Positions 1-6,896 of a DNA stretch of 30,582 nt are shown in pieces. The DNA lies in IMG/VR virus record IMGVR_UViG_3300017970_000007, positions 1 to 30,582 of that record; one strand, given 5' to 3'. Positions within the stretch are counted from its first letter, which is position 1. The number at the start of each line of letters is the position of its first letter. This stretch comes from a virus. The notes beneath the pieces were generated by a model. The model made no database searches. It was not told the DNA's origin and saw nothing but the letters and a program-made list of their open reading frames with translations. A program made the translations under genes and the position numbers.

Positions 1-1
1 A

Positions 2-289
2 CTCGACCCGAAGGAGATCTTCTCTACGAACCTCAAGGCGCTCGAGGGAGCGGACCTGGTCGTCTGCAACCTGGACGGCGCCGACGTCGACTCGGGCACC
101 GCGTGGGAGATCGGCTACGCGGTCGCGCGAGGAAAGTCGATCATCGGCCTGCGGACCGACTTCCGGAAGAGCGAGCTCGGGCTGCCGGTGAACCTCATGG
201 TCGCCGAGAGCGTCTTTCTCGTGGATAGCCTCGAGAAGCTCGGGCGCGCCGTCGAAGCATTCATAGAAAACACACCTGACCGCGGCTGA
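2..289 (+). CDS. Nucleoside 2-deoxyribosyltransferase-like protein, 3' part
   Basis: Open from the first bases of the window, so the 5' end is missing; 95 residues remain. The segment DSGTAWEIGYA matches the D-x-GT-x-x-E-x-G-x-A signature of nucleoside 2-deoxyribosyltransferases, in which the Glu is the nucleophile that attacks the glycosidic bond. It is preceded by a hydrophobic strand ending ADLVVCNLDG, typical of the family's Rossmann-like core. In phages such enzymes salvage or modify nucleotides. A DUF4406-like relative lies at 12919-13488. The family call is firm; the substrate is unknown. Confidence 0.8.
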   Translation, partial: LDPKEIFSTNLKALEGADLVVCNLDGADVDSGTAWEIGYAVARGKSIIGLRTDFRKSELGLPVNLMVAESVFLVDSLEKLGRAVEAFIENTPDRG

Positions 290-351
290 GTCGCACGCTC
301 TCTCACGTTTCCTTATAACTACTTGGAATCATTGGTCTTTTACGATTGCCT

Positions 352-381
352 CTTGACCCACGGGTTTCCAACATGTCAAGA
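352..381 (+). promoter_or_regulatory. Possible promoter/operator with CTTGAC...GTCAAG dyad
   Basis: TTGACC at 353-358 resembles a -35 box. The -10 region 17 bases downstream (TCAAGA, 376-381) is poor. CTTGAC (352-357) and GTCAAG (375-380) form a dyad spaced by 17 bases. The site lies in the 91-base gap between the first gene and the long run of overlapping genes, where a promoter is expected. A similar dyad is found at 29319-29341. Confidence 0.35.
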
Positions 382-581
382 TGACGCTCATGAACGAGAC
401 GCGAGTGAAGAAGACCGTATTGCCGCCATGGTCGGCCCGGACCTGCGTGCTGGCGCCGCTTCGCGGCGTGGTTGTCGAGAAGGTTGACCTGGGGACGTCG
501 ACCTTCAGGTGGATCATGTATAGGCTCGAGACCGAGTCCACTTCGGCTCGGACGATTCCGGCTCCGCGGGGCGCGTCGTGA
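381..581 (+). CDS. Hypothetical protein, first gene of a long overlapping run
   Basis: 66 residues, no recognised family. The ATG at 381 is used here; an in-frame ATG at 390 is an alternative because the putative promoter almost touches 381. The gene ends in a GTGA overlap with the next one, which supports it being translated. There are no Cys pairs, membrane segment or other clear motif. It follows the only sizeable gap in the first 6.8 kb. Confidence 0.5.
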   Translation: MTLMNETRVKKTVLPPWSARTCVLAPLRGVVVEKVDLGTSTFRWIMYRLETESTSARTIPAPRGAS

Positions 582-943
582 GCGCGAACCGAAAGACCCA
601 CAGCGCCCCGAACTGGGTGCTCTCCCTCAGCAAGACGACGCTCGCCGACCTCGTCTGGTCGCTCGCCGCCCAGCACGGGTCCTGCCAGAGCTGCGACGAC
701 CCCTACGAGGTCGCCCGGGTCATGCGTGAGGTTGCCGCTGGAGAAAACGTCAGCAAGAGCGACATGTGCACGATCGACCGGTGGGTCTCGGCGCACGAGC
801 TGCTCGCGGAGAGCGACGCTGCGAGCAAGGAAACCAAGAGCGTGTCTCTGCCGTCGAACGACAAGACGCAGTCCAAGTGGGACGAGGGCAAGTTCGAACC
901 GTCTCCGGTCGAAGCTGGCTATCCGAGCTGGAGGCAGTCGTGA
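578..943 (+). CDS. Hypothetical protein with a CxxC pair
   Basis: 121 residues from a GTG start that overlaps the previous stop (GTGA). The N-terminal half has CQSCDDPYEVARVMREV and then DMCTIDRWVSAHELL, so three Cys could form part of a metal site. The C-terminus is polar and probably disordered (KSVSLPSNDKTQSKWDEGK). Not recognised as a named family. It overlaps the next gene by GTGA, so the two are probably translationally coupled. Confidence 0.65.
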   Translation: MSANRKTHSAPNWVLSLSKTTLADLVWSLAAQHGSCQSCDDPYEVARVMREVAAGENVSKSDMCTIDRWVSAHELLAESDAASKETKSVSLPSNDKTQSKWDEGKFEPSPVEAGYPSWRQS

Positions 944-1227
944 AGCTCAGCAAGGCCGAGAGGGCGCACCTCGAGCGTCTGTTGGTGCACACCTTCAACG
1001 GCAAGAGGATCGTGTCCAGTAACGTCACGACCAACGCCACGCAGACCCGCCACCACGTGCTCTGCCAGCTCGAGAGAAAGGGCGCCGTCACGTTCGAGGA
1101 CGACGCGGGGCCGCTCTCGCAGGCCTTCGGCGTGCGCTTCTGGCACGTGAGGCCCACGGACGCCGGCCTCAGGCTCTTGGAGGAGACCCCGCAAACCGAC
1201 GGTTTGCGGGGTTCGCTGCGCTCATGA
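940..1227 (+). CDS. Small winged-helix-like protein with repeat-encoded C-terminus
   Basis: 95 residues, GTG start overlapping the upstream stop. The pattern KLSKAERAHLERLL, HHVLCQLERKGAV, then FWHVRPTDAGLRLLEE resembles a winged-helix DNA-binding domain: helices, a recognition helix with L-x-R-K-G, and a wing ending in LT-x-x-G. A protein at 8938-9222 has the same pattern. The last 12 residues (PQTDGLRGSLRS) are encoded by a dispersed palindromic repeat, whose tail supplies the stop codon and the ATG of the next gene. The family-level call is an inference from pattern; the DNA target is unknown. Confidence 0.65.
   Translation: MKLSKAERAHLERLLVHTFNGKRIVSSNVTTNATQTRHHVLCQLERKGAVTFEDDAGPLSQAFGVRFWHVRPTDAGLRLLEETPQTDGLRGSLRS
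1187..1227 (+). repeat. Dispersed palindromic repeat, short type, tail to the right
   Basis: CCCCGCAAACC (1187-1197), loop GAC, GGTTTGCGGGG (1201-1211), a perfect 11-bp stem, then the tail TTCGCTGCGCTCATGA (1212-1227). The tail holds the TGA of the upstream gene and the ATG (1224) of the downstream gene. This is the best-preserved copy and serves as reference for the family. Confidence 0.9.
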
Positions 1228-1478
1228 GCGGCCGGTCGGGAAAGGCCATCGCCAGCCACACGCCGCTCATCGCGGTTGGGAAAAATACGTTCGCCTTGAC
1301 TCCGAGTCAGATGATGCTCGTCCGACGTGCGAAGATGACCGGCGGCGCGACGGGTCTCTCGGACAAGGAGCTGAAGAGCGCGGAGAAGCTCCAGGCGATC
1401 GGCGCTGGGCGAGTCGAAGGCCAGTCGCTTTCCGTACACGAGGTGGTGGAGATCCTCCAGATTGGACGGTCGCCGTGA
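1224..1478 (+). CDS. Hypothetical protein whose start codon lies in a repeat
   Basis: 84 residues. The ATG is the last ATGA of the repeat unit at 1187-1227, and the gene ends in a GTGA overlap. The sequence contains FALTPSQMMLVRRAKMTG, then LSDKELKSAEKLQAIGAGRV and LSVHEVVEILQIGR. The spaced helices look like a small helical, possibly HTH-like protein, but no named family is recognised. Confidence 0.6.
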   Translation: MSGRSGKAIASHTPLIAVGKNTFALTPSQMMLVRRAKMTGGATGLSDKELKSAEKLQAIGAGRVEGQSLSVHEVVEILQIGRSP

Positions 1479-1765
1479 GCTGCAGGCAGCGGTTCATATG
1501 GGCAGTCGCCGATCTCCATGAACCGCTGCACGCGATCGTCGAAGAGCAGATCGCAACGACGCAGGAAGCTTTCTGCGGCGCATCGCCCGAAGGATTGTGG
1601 GGCCGAGCGATGACCGAAGAGATCGACGGCTGGTGGCTTTATGGGCTCGTGAATCATGGCGAGAAGCGCCCCGGACGACCCAAGTGCAAACGCTGTCTCG
1701 CTGAGACTGCAGAGTGCGTCGACGAGTCGCGCGCTGGCATACGGTGGGCTGAGAAACAACCATGA
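1475..1765 (+). CDS. Hypothetical protein with CxxC pair
   Basis: 96 residues from a GTG start in a GTGA overlap. It contains RPGRPKCKRCLAETAEC near the C-terminus, a compact Cys cluster, and a Trp-rich stretch EEIDGWWLYGLVNHG. No family recognised. It overlaps the downstream gene by ATGA. Confidence 0.6.
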   Translation: MSCRQRFIWAVADLHEPLHAIVEEQIATTQEAFCGASPEGLWGRAMTEEIDGWWLYGLVNHGEKRPGRPKCKRCLAETAECVDESRAGIRWAEKQP

Positions 1766-2199
1766 GTAGGAGAGAGACGATGGCCGAGGAGCGCTGGGTC
1801 GTGCGCGTCCTCAACACGGCGAGCACCCTCTTCGAGACCGGAGTCAGCGTCGTCGAAGAGTACTACTCCAAGGGCGAGAGGGGCGAGGCCGAGGCCAGAG
1901 ACCGCTACGTCGGCCTGTTCCGTGCCCACAAGAACAAGACGCTGTCCGTCCGGAGAGCGGGACAGGGGCGCTACCGGGTGGTGGAGAGCGAACATATGGG
2001 CCTGTCTCCGTACCCGCGCCGGTGGCGGTCGTACGAGCCTCACACGCTCTCGGACGGGCGCGTGGTCATGGGGTGGGTGGTGTACGTCGAGGACGACGTT
2101 CTCTCAGAGAAGCGTGCGATCTCGTTCGATCCCGACCCGACTGGAGCGAAGCGGAAGGAGTCCCCGCAAACCGCAGGTTTGCGGGACGATAAGTACTAA
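1762..2199 (+). CDS. Hypothetical protein with repeat-encoded C-terminus
   Basis: 145 residues. The ATG at 1762 is chosen for the ATGA overlap; an in-frame ATG at 1780 has the better Shine-Dalgarno (GGAGAGAGACG just upstream). The body is rich in charged residues, with DRYVGLFRAHKNKTLSVRR and several beta-like strands. The last residues (SPQTAGLRDDKY) are translated from a dispersed palindromic repeat, so the original C-terminus was probably shorter. Function unknown. Confidence 0.65.
   Translation: MSRRETMAEERWVVRVLNTASTLFETGVSVVEEYYSKGERGEAEARDRYVGLFRAHKNKTLSVRRAGQGRYRVVESEHMGLSPYPRRWRSYEPHTLSDGRVVMGWVVYVEDDVLSEKRAISFDPDPTGAKRKESPQTAGLRDDKY
2144..2185 (-). repeat. Dispersed palindromic repeat, short type, tail to the left
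   Basis: A degenerate tail GAGCGAAGCGGAAGGAG (2144-2160) is followed by CCCCGCAAACC, loop GCA, GGTTTGCGGG. The unit lies inside the coding end of the upstream gene and is read in frame as SPQTAGLRD. Confidence 0.8.
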
Positions 2200-2200
2200 C

Positions 2201-2548
2201 GTGACCATCTACATCCTTCATATCGAACCGCCTCTCAGACGTGCCCGTCATTATGTCGGGTGGACGAAGGACGAGGATCCTTCGCGCCGCGTACGCGAGC
2301 ACCTGGAGCAGAAGGGTAGGAGTAAGATCATCGATGCGGCTCTGGCGAGCGGAAGGACGATAACTCACGTCGCCACGCTGCCAGGAGATCAGTCGGAAGA
2401 AAGGCGCCTAAAGAGCATGCACGGCACGTCGAGGTTCTGTCCGCTCTGCCGGTCGGTGTTCAACGAGAGGATGAGGGACCGCATGCGCCGCATCCGGGGA
2501 CAAGACGCGGCGTCACCTTCGACTCAAGAAGGGAGCAGCGAGTCGTGA
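2201..2548 (+). CDS. Small GIY-YIG nuclease-like protein
   Basis: 115 residues from GTG at 2201. YILHIEPP at residues 4-11 and HYVGWTKD at 17-24 correspond to the GIY and YIG strands. An Arg-rich helix RRVREHLEQKG follows at 29-39, and EERRLK at 67-72 supplies a candidate catalytic Glu. The tail RFCPLC at 78-83 is typical of small stand-alone bacterial and phage GIY-YIG proteins. The family would cleave DNA with a single Mg ion. It starts just after a palindromic repeat and overlaps the next gene by GTGA. No homing-endonuclease DNA-binding tail is visible. Confidence 0.8.
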   Translation: MTIYILHIEPPLRRARHYVGWTKDEDPSRRVREHLEQKGRSKIIDAALASGRTITHVATLPGDQSEERRLKSMHGTSRFCPLCRSVFNERMRDRMRRIRGQDAASPSTQEGSSES

Positions 2549-2799
2549 GAGTCCCGCAAACTAAAGTTTGCGGGGACCAGTACCTCGCTGTCGCTGCGGT
2601 ACTGGCCGGCGCCTACAGGGGCGGCGACAAGCGCCTGCTCGTGCACGTCGCCGTGCTCGACGAGCAGGGCTACGTCAGAAGGGCGCTCTGCAGCTCCGTG
2701 CGCCCTGATTCCCTGACGACCGACTCGGTCAAGCCGGGCACGCGTCCCACTTGCCCGACCTGCGTCCGCAGGTCGATGAAGATGGGGTTTCAACCATGA
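2545..2799 (+). CDS. Hypothetical zinc-ribbon-like protein with repeat-encoded N-terminus
   Basis: 84 residues from a GTG in a GTGA overlap. Residues 3-10 (VPQTKVCG) come from a dispersed palindromic repeat, so the start region of this gene has been invaded or built by the repeat. The body has YLAVAAVLAGAYRGGDKR and, at the end, CSSVRP...TCPTCVRRSMK, a Cys arrangement that could bind zinc. Function unknown. It overlaps the following membrane-protein gene by ATGA. Confidence 0.6.
   Translation: MRVPQTKVCGDQYLAVAAVLAGAYRGGDKRLLVHVAVLDEQGYVRRALCSSVRPDSLTTDSVKPGTRPTCPTCVRRSMKMGFQP
2553..2574. repeat. Dispersed palindromic repeat, stem only
   Basis: CCCGCAAACT, loop AA, AGTTTGCGGG. The inner base pair is changed on both arms (C-G to T-A) compared with the 1187 copy, a compensatory change that keeps the hairpin. 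No tail is seen. It lies within the first codons of the gene at 2545. Confidence 0.8.
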
Positions 2800-2990
2800 A
2801 ATGGCTGCCAAAGAGCTGGCCTGACCGATGCTCGCTGCTCTTGGTGCTCGTCTTCCTCGGAGCGTGCTTCTTCATCGCGAGGCACTCGAACGCCGTCAGC
2901 GACGCGCGCGAGCTTCGGGAAGAGCGCATCGAGCATGACATCCAGACTCTGCGCGACGAGGTCAGATCGCTGCGCGAGAGGTTACCGTGA
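2796..2990 (+). CDS. Small single-pass membrane protein with coiled coil
   Basis: 64 residues, ATG in an ATGA overlap. A positively charged N-terminus precedes the hydrophobic segment SLLLVLVFLGACFFIA (residues 13-28). A charged helix with heptad character follows (ARELREERIEHDIQTLRDEV), predicted to be a coiled coil. It is short for an i-spanin and no o-spanin or lysis gene is nearby, so no lysis role is claimed. It ends in a GTGA overlap. Confidence 0.65.
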   Translation: MKWLPKSWPDRCSLLLVLVFLGACFFIARHSNAVSDARELREERIEHDIQTLRDEVRSLRERLP

Positions 2991-3184
2991 AATCTTACGG
3001 CGTCATGGCGGCCGACAAGACCTGGGTCCAGTGGCTCACGCTCATCTCGGACGGCGAGCCGACCATAGGCTGGACCGAGCACGCTGGACGGGCCTACCGG
3101 GGGACTGAGCGCGAGTGCAAGGCAGTGTCGATGCTCGTGCCGCTGGAGCCTCGAGAGAAGCATCCGCTGACGGTGAGGCGGTGA
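2987..3184 (+). CDS. Hypothetical protein
   Basis: 65 residues from GTG, in 4-base overlap with both neighbours. It contains WVQWLTLISDGEPTIGWTEHA and may be a small beta-rich domain. No family recognised. Confidence 0.55.
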   Translation: MKSYGVMAADKTWVQWLTLISDGEPTIGWTEHAGRAYRGTERECKAVSMLVPLEPREKHPLTVRR

Positions 3185-3357
3185 GCACTACAAACCTTGG
3201 TCTGAGCGAGTACGTCTCTGCCCACAAGAAGCTTGCTCGCATCGCGGGCGGCCATGACGAGGATCAACTTACTCCGAAGGAAGCTCGCGCCTTGATCGAA
3301 CACATGGACTGGCTATCGAGCGAGCGAGACAGGCTGTTCACACAAGAGGACGACTGA
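3181..3357 (+). CDS. Hypothetical small helical protein
   Basis: 58 residues from GTG at 3181 (GTGA overlap). It is mostly helical and charged: LSEYVSAHKKLARIAGGHDE, then TPKEARALIEHMDWLSSERD. No family recognised. It is followed by a 60-base gap that contains a palindromic repeat. Confidence 0.55.
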   Translation: MSTTNLGLSEYVSAHKKLARIAGGHDEDQLTPKEARALIEHMDWLSSERDRLFTQEDD

Positions 3358-3374
3358 GAACATACCAACAGGAA

Positions 3375-3394
3375 TCCCGCAGACTAAAGTTTGC
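3375..3394. repeat. Dispersed palindromic repeat, degenerate stem
   Basis: TCCCGCAGACT, loop AA, AGTTTGCG. One mismatch interrupts the stem and the distal GGG is lost. It lies in the 60-base gap between genes ending at 3357 and starting at 3418. No tail is present. Confidence 0.65.
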
Positions 3395-3417
3395 GCGCGA
3401 CACGCGGAGAAACCACC

Positions 3418-3954
3418 ATGGGATGCAGGATCATATACGACCAGGAAGAGGACATGGCCGTCCTCTACGACAGCGTGACGATGACGTGCTTTGGGCCGGT
3501 CTTCGACGGTCCAGAAGCACAAGAAGAGGCGCAAGCGTTCGTCGACTGGTATGAGACCGAGTACGGTGGTGACCCGCGCAAGGCGGGAGCCCTGCGACGA
3601 GAGCCAAGAAGAGCACGAGAGGTCACTGTGAAGAAGGCGCAGGGCAAGAGCGAGCTGTCCGCCCGCGCCCTCGGTGTGCTGCACAGCGCGGTACGGGCCG
3701 ACCACGACCGGTGCCACGGTCTTGATCACGGGGGCCTCTTCGACCCTAGGACGCTCTCACTATCCGAGCTCCTGCGCCGAGCCGCCAAGATCGAGCCGCC
3801 CCTGTCCTACGACTCGCTCTGGCGAAGGCACAAGCGCTGCGGCAAGAGGACGGCGGCCGAGGTCTGCAAGAGCCTCGGTCTTCCGGTCCCTCAGCCGGAC
3901 CAGAAGAAAGCGCAGTGTCCGCGGTGCGGTCACGTGTTCGGGGGTCCGCGATGA
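3418..3954 (+). CDS. Hypothetical two-part protein with C-terminal zinc-ribbon-like motif
   Basis: 178 residues from ATG at 3418. The first ~60 residues (YDQEEDMAVLYDSVTMTCFG, AFVDWYETEYGG) look like a small acidic domain. After a basic linker (GALRREPRRAREVTVKK) a second part includes LSLSELLRRAAKIEPPLSYD and ends QCPRCGHVFGGPR. Its two halves look like two small genes joined in one frame, and an internal GTG near 3628 could start the second. No family recognised. ATGA overlap with the next gene. Confidence 0.6.
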   Translation: MGCRIIYDQEEDMAVLYDSVTMTCFGPVFDGPEAQEEAQAFVDWYETEYGGDPRKAGALRREPRRAREVTVKKAQGKSELSARALGVLHSAVRADHDRCHGLDHGGLFDPRTLSLSELLRRAAKIEPPLSYDSLWRRHKRCGKRTAAEVCKSLGLPVPQPDQKKAQCPRCGHVFGGPR

Positions 3955-4364
3955 GGCTGTCCGAGCTGGTGAGTAAGTACGCCGAGAACCGATTCCTCGC
4001 GTTCGGCGCCGGCTTGTCGGCCGTCGAGGCTCTGAACGAACTCTTCGCGTGGCGCGATTTTCATCCTAGACCCTCATGGTGGATCGTGCCCAATGCGTTC
4101 TTCGCAGTCCTCTACGTCGCACTCGTGCTCGCCGCGTGGGTGAGAAAGAGGCGCGAGAAGACCATCGAGATCGACTTCGGGAAGATCACCTGCGAGGACG
4201 TCGGCCGCTTTCCAGGCGGCGGCAGGACGGAGCTCTGGCGCACGCTCTCCTGGCAGGTCGGCGACGACCACGCGGACAGGATCGCCCGGATCCTCTCGGC
4301 CTACGCCAAGGTCTTCGGGATCCCACCTTCCATGTTGCGGCAAACGTCGCCGGGACCACGATGA
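3951..4364 (+). CDS. Hypothetical membrane protein
   Basis: 137 residues, ATG in ATGA overlap. A likely membrane segment is IVPNAFFAVLYVALVLAAWV (about residues 46-65), with a weaker hydrophobic stretch before it (FLAFGAGLSAVEALNELFAW). The remaining ~70 residues are soluble, with RIARILSAYAKVFGIPPSML at the end. A basic patch KKRREK after the segment suggests the C-terminal part is cytoplasmic. Function unknown. Confidence 0.6.
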   Translation: MRLSELVSKYAENRFLAFGAGLSAVEALNELFAWRDFHPRPSWWIVPNAFFAVLYVALVLAAWVRKRREKTIEIDFGKITCEDVGRFPGGGRTELWRTLSWQVGDDHADRIARILSAYAKVFGIPPSMLRQTSPGPR

Positions 4365-4561
4365 CGAACAAGGAGGGCTGCACCGATCCGCGCAAACGGA
4401 TTATCTCACGCAAGTGGCAGTACCAAGTCGTGACAATCAAAGATAACGATAGTGCCAAGAATATGTTAGACACCTTCGGCTCGGAGGGATGGGAGCTAGT
4501 GGCTGTACTTCACAAGACAGGCCACATCCGTTTCTTCTTCAAGAAAGTGAGGTCCCGATGA
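4361..4561 (+). CDS. DUF4177-like small protein
   Basis: 66 residues, ATG in ATGA overlap. WQYQVVTIKDNDSAKNMLDT followed by FGSEGWELVAVLHKTG matches the pattern of DUF4177-like proteins: a strand Y-x-Y/V-V-x, a helix, then G-x-E/D-GWE-L/V-V. Its codon use is less GC-rich than its neighbours, suggesting separate acquisition. A second protein of this pattern is encoded at 10196-10447. The biochemical role of the family is unknown. Confidence 0.65.
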   Translation: MTNKEGCTDPRKRIISRKWQYQVVTIKDNDSAKNMLDTFGSEGWELVAVLHKTGHIRFFFKKVRSR

Positions 4562-5013
4562 CGACCAAACTCGAGAACAAAGAAGACCGCGAGGCGTGGC
4601 TCAAGATCCTCCGGACCGTCGCGTCGTCGTACCTGCCGCAGTTCGTTGGCAGGATCGATGGTACCATCGACAACCTCTCCGATGTCATCGCGGCCACCAC
4701 CGACTCGCTCTTCGAAAGGTACAAGGCCCGCGCGGTGGACGAGCCAGTCCGCCGCGGCCGCGGCTGGGACATCTCCAAGCTATTGACCCGAGACGAGGCG
4801 GAAAGGCACGCGGCCTTCCTCGAGAAGAAGAAGCGCGTCCACGCCCTCGCCGCCGAGGTTAGTCCGGAGAGCCCCCCGGGCAAGTGTCTCGCGGACCAGG
4901 TCGGCGGGGCGGCGGCCGAGTACTGCAAGGGCCCCTACGGGCCGGAGGACGAGGTGTGCCTGGACTGTCTCATGGTCACCTTCGTCTCCCAGAATAGGCA
5001 GGAGCCCCGGTGA
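4558..5013 (+). CDS. Hypothetical protein with C-terminal Cys cluster
   Basis: 151 residues, ATG in ATGA overlap. Helical N-terminal half (REAWLKILRTVASSYLPQFV, TIDNLSDVIAATTDSLFERY) and a C-terminal set of Cys (GKCLADQV, EYCKG, EVCLDCLM) that could bind zinc. No family recognised. It overlaps the next gene by GTGA. Confidence 0.6.
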   Translation: MTTKLENKEDREAWLKILRTVASSYLPQFVGRIDGTIDNLSDVIAATTDSLFERYKARAVDEPVRRGRGWDISKLLTRDEAERHAAFLEKKKRVHALAAEVSPESPPGKCLADQVGGAAAEYCKGPYGPEDEVCLDCLMVTFVSQNRQEPR

Positions 5014-5282
5014 GGTGCACTTCTATCTTCGGCCACAAGTACGAGCCTCGCTACGACGAGGTCGAGAATAGCTTGGCCAATGGCCTGTCGGCCAAGAATG
5101 CGCCGCTCGACGAGGTGCGAAGGCTGATGGTGCGTCAGGTCTACGTGCGCGACGTGTGCGTGCGCTGCGGCGACAGGATCGAGCGTTCCATAGACGAGAA
5201 GAAGATCGACCAGGTCCTGTCCATGGACGATAGGGGCCCGGTTCATGTCGCTGCCGGCGGCGGCGGTGGAGGCTACCGGTGA
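5010..5282 (+). CDS. Hypothetical small protein with CxxC motif
   Basis: 90 residues from GTG. It begins RCTSIFGHKYEPRYDEVE and has VYVRDVCVRCGDRIERSI, the layout of small phage proteins in which a few Cys and His make a zinc knuckle. It ends in a Gly run (AAGGGGGGYR). GTGA overlap on both sides. Function unknown. Confidence 0.6.
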   Translation: MRCTSIFGHKYEPRYDEVENSLANGLSAKNAPLDEVRRLMVRQVYVRDVCVRCGDRIERSIDEKKIDQVLSMDDRGPVHVAAGGGGGGYR

Positions 5283-5497
5283 ATCAGAGTGAGGTCACGA
5301 TCTACGGTCCTATATGGCTGCTCTCCTCGCTCTCCGAAAAGGAGCAGCTCGCGCTCGCGCGCGGAGAGGTCATCATGCGCGGCAGCCTGGCCTTCGGCCT
5401 GTGCGGAGAGTGCCGCAAGGTGATTCGCGTCAACAGGCCCTTCTTCGGCGGCATGCACCTCTGCGCCAGTCCCTACAGGCCCTTGAGTGAGGAGTAA
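5279..5497 (+). CDS. Hypothetical small Cys-containing protein
   Basis: 72 residues from GTG in a GTGA overlap. It contains LSEKEQLALARGEVIMRG and then LCGECRKVIRV with a later HLC, so a zinc site is possible. No family recognised. Confidence 0.55.
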   Translation: MNQSEVTIYGPIWLLSSLSEKEQLALARGEVIMRGSLAFGLCGECRKVIRVNRPFFGGMHLCASPYRPLSEE

Positions 5498-5500
5498 GAG

Positions 5501-5770
5501 ATGAGCAAGCACGCTTACGTCTTCACGGACTACCACGCGGACGGCGACCGGCCGTACCGCGGTATCCTGCGCCGCCCGTCTGATGACACCGAAGCGCGAT
5601 TCTGCAACGTGATCAAGTCGGTCTGCGCCGACGCGGGCATCGTGGACGGTGACGAGTTCACGATCACCGTTACAAAGACAGGCCGTCGACCGTTCGGCAA
5701 CCGCAGGGTCGTGCTCGTCTCGCCCCACACCTACGAGCGAGAGTCGCTCGCGTCAGAGGGCGACCGATGA
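5501..5770 (+). CDS. Hypothetical protein
   Basis: 89 residues from an ATG three bases after the upstream stop, with AGGAGTAAGAG as Shine-Dalgarno. It contains AYVFTDYHADGDRPYRGILR and a strand pair FTITVTKTGRRPFGNRRVVLV. Probably a small alpha/beta fold; family not recognised. ATGA overlap with the J-domain gene. Confidence 0.6.
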   Translation: MSKHAYVFTDYHADGDRPYRGILRRPSDDTEARFCNVIKSVCADAGIVDGDEFTITVTKTGRRPFGNRRVVLVSPHTYERESLASEGDR

Positions 5771-6363
5771 GTCAGGCAGGCCCATTCGCCGCGCCCCTGT
5801 CCTGGCCGCTCGGGCAGCCTAGGACTGCCGAGAAGAGGACGCCGCACGGCATGAAGAGCGGGGTGTCCGCGACGACCTTCCGCCTGCTGCGCGAACTCAA
5901 ACTCATGAGGGCCACGAGTGTGATCCTGTCCACGAACCTCCCTGTCCGCAGAGACGGGATGCCCTACGCCGACGACTCGGACAGCGCGCTGGCCCTGCCC
6001 GACCCCGGCGTCGCCGCGTACTTCACGAGGAATGAGAAGCCCTTCGTCGTCGCGTGCGACAGCTACTCACGAGTCGACCACAACCTCAACGCCGTGGCGC
6101 TGACGATCGAGGCCCTGCGCTCCATCGAACGGCATGGGTCTCACTTCCTCGACCGCGCGATGAGCGGGTTTCTGCAGCTGCCAGAGGCAACGGACAGACC
6201 GTGGTGGGTCGTGCTTGGCGTCGCCGAGGGCGCCTCCTACCACGAGGTCACGACGGCCTACGTCAATCTCATGAAGATATGCCACCCCGACCAGGGAGGA
6301 AGTCACGAGAGGGCGAGCGAGGTCAACCGGGCCTATAGCCAGGCGAAGGGAGCAAAAAGATGA
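5767..6363 (+). CDS. J-domain (DnaJ-like) protein with N-terminal accessory domain
   Basis: 198 residues. The C-terminal ~55 residues form a J-domain: WWVVLGV (146-152), helix II ending MKICHPDQGG with the HPD triad at 173-175, and ASEVNRAYSQA. The N-terminal part (LSTNLPVRRDGMPY, VAAYFTRNEKPFVVACD, NLNAVALTIEALRSIERHG) is shared with a bacterial and phage J-protein family known to me by pattern. J-domains stimulate Hsp70 ATPase, so this may recruit host DnaK to replication or assembly. ATGA overlaps join it to both neighbours. Confidence 0.85.
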   Translation: MSQAGPFAAPLSWPLGQPRTAEKRTPHGMKSGVSATTFRLLRELKLMRATSVILSTNLPVRRDGMPYADDSDSALALPDPGVAAYFTRNEKPFVVACDSYSRVDHNLNAVALTIEALRSIERHGSHFLDRAMSGFLQLPEATDRPWWVVLGVAEGASYHEVTTAYVNLMKICHPDQGGSHERASEVNRAYSQAKGAKR

Positions 6364-6755
6364 GCGTCATGCTCGAGGACGACACCGAGAGGGCGGCGTG
6401 GGGTCAGTTCGCGGCCGCGGTGCTGGGGGAGGCGGGCGAAGAGTCGAGCCACGGCGACTTTCGCCAGAAGAAGGCGGCGGCCGTCGCCGACGAGATGATC
6501 CTCCACATGCGGGCGCGATGCGCCCAAAAAGACCCGGACCCATACCCGGGCGCCCGCGGCGAGAAGGCTGCCCACCACGTGCTCTCCGAGCTCAGAGAGA
6601 AGATCGTCCGCGCTGCAGACGTAGCCCACGAGGCTGCAGACAAGATCAGGGGTGAGCACGGTACGACCCTCTACGCAGCTGAGGCGGACGGCAAGTGTCA
6701 GGCCTACCTCATCGTCGTCGACGCCATCGACCGACTCTTGGGAGGTCACTCGTGA
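6360..6755 (+). CDS. Hypothetical helical protein
   Basis: 131 residues, ATG in ATGA overlap. It is strongly helical and Ala-rich: FAAAVLGEAGEESS, KKAAAVADEMILHMRARC, VLSELREKIVRAADVAHEA. Family not recognised. It ends in a GTGA overlap with a very small membrane-protein gene. Confidence 0.6.
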   Translation: MSVMLEDDTERAAWGQFAAAVLGEAGEESSHGDFRQKKAAAVADEMILHMRARCAQKDPDPYPGARGEKAAHHVLSELREKIVRAADVAHEAADKIRGEHGTTLYAAEADGKCQAYLIVVDAIDRLLGGHS

Positions 6756-6862
6756 GACTCGAGACGATGCTCAGAGCGGCGACGTGGATGCACCGGGTGG
6801 CGATACTCATGTTCGCAGTGACGACCGTGCTGCTTGCTTACCTAGAGACTTCTAGGATGTAG
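6752..6862 (+). CDS. Very small single-pass membrane protein
   Basis: 36 residues from GTG at 6752 in a GTGA overlap, ending TAG at 6862. Basic N-terminus (VRLETMLRAATWMHR) followed by a hydrophobic segment VAILMFAVTTVLLAYL. It closes the first gene run, just upstream of the helicase promoter. Short length limits certainty, but the overlap and the clear transmembrane segment support it. Confidence 0.5.
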   Translation: MRLETMLRAATWMHRVAILMFAVTTVLLAYLETSRM

Positions 6863-6888
6863 GTAGAAGTAATCTACAGGAGATCTAC
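6863..6888. promoter_or_regulatory. Possible operator: GTAGA/TCTAC repeats
   Basis: GTAGA (6863-6867) is followed by TCTAC at 6873-6877 and again at 6884-6888, giving an inverted and a direct repeat just upstream of the helicase promoter. This is a plausible regulator-binding site, but only from position and symmetry. Confidence 0.25.
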
Positions 6889-6896
6889 GGATAGAC

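Noticed and set aside
1187-1211. Repeat hairpins as Rho-independent terminators
   Set aside because: The stems are GC-rich, but no U-tract follows any copy, several lie inside genes, and translation continues through them.
2201-2548. The GIY-YIG protein as mobiliser of the repeats
   Set aside because: It is a common stand-alone type with a CP-x-C tail. Nothing beyond proximity to one unit links it to the repeats.
2796-2990. Spanin-like lysis protein
   Set aside because: A membrane segment plus coiled coil fits many small proteins. It is short, and no endolysin, holin or outer spanin is nearby.
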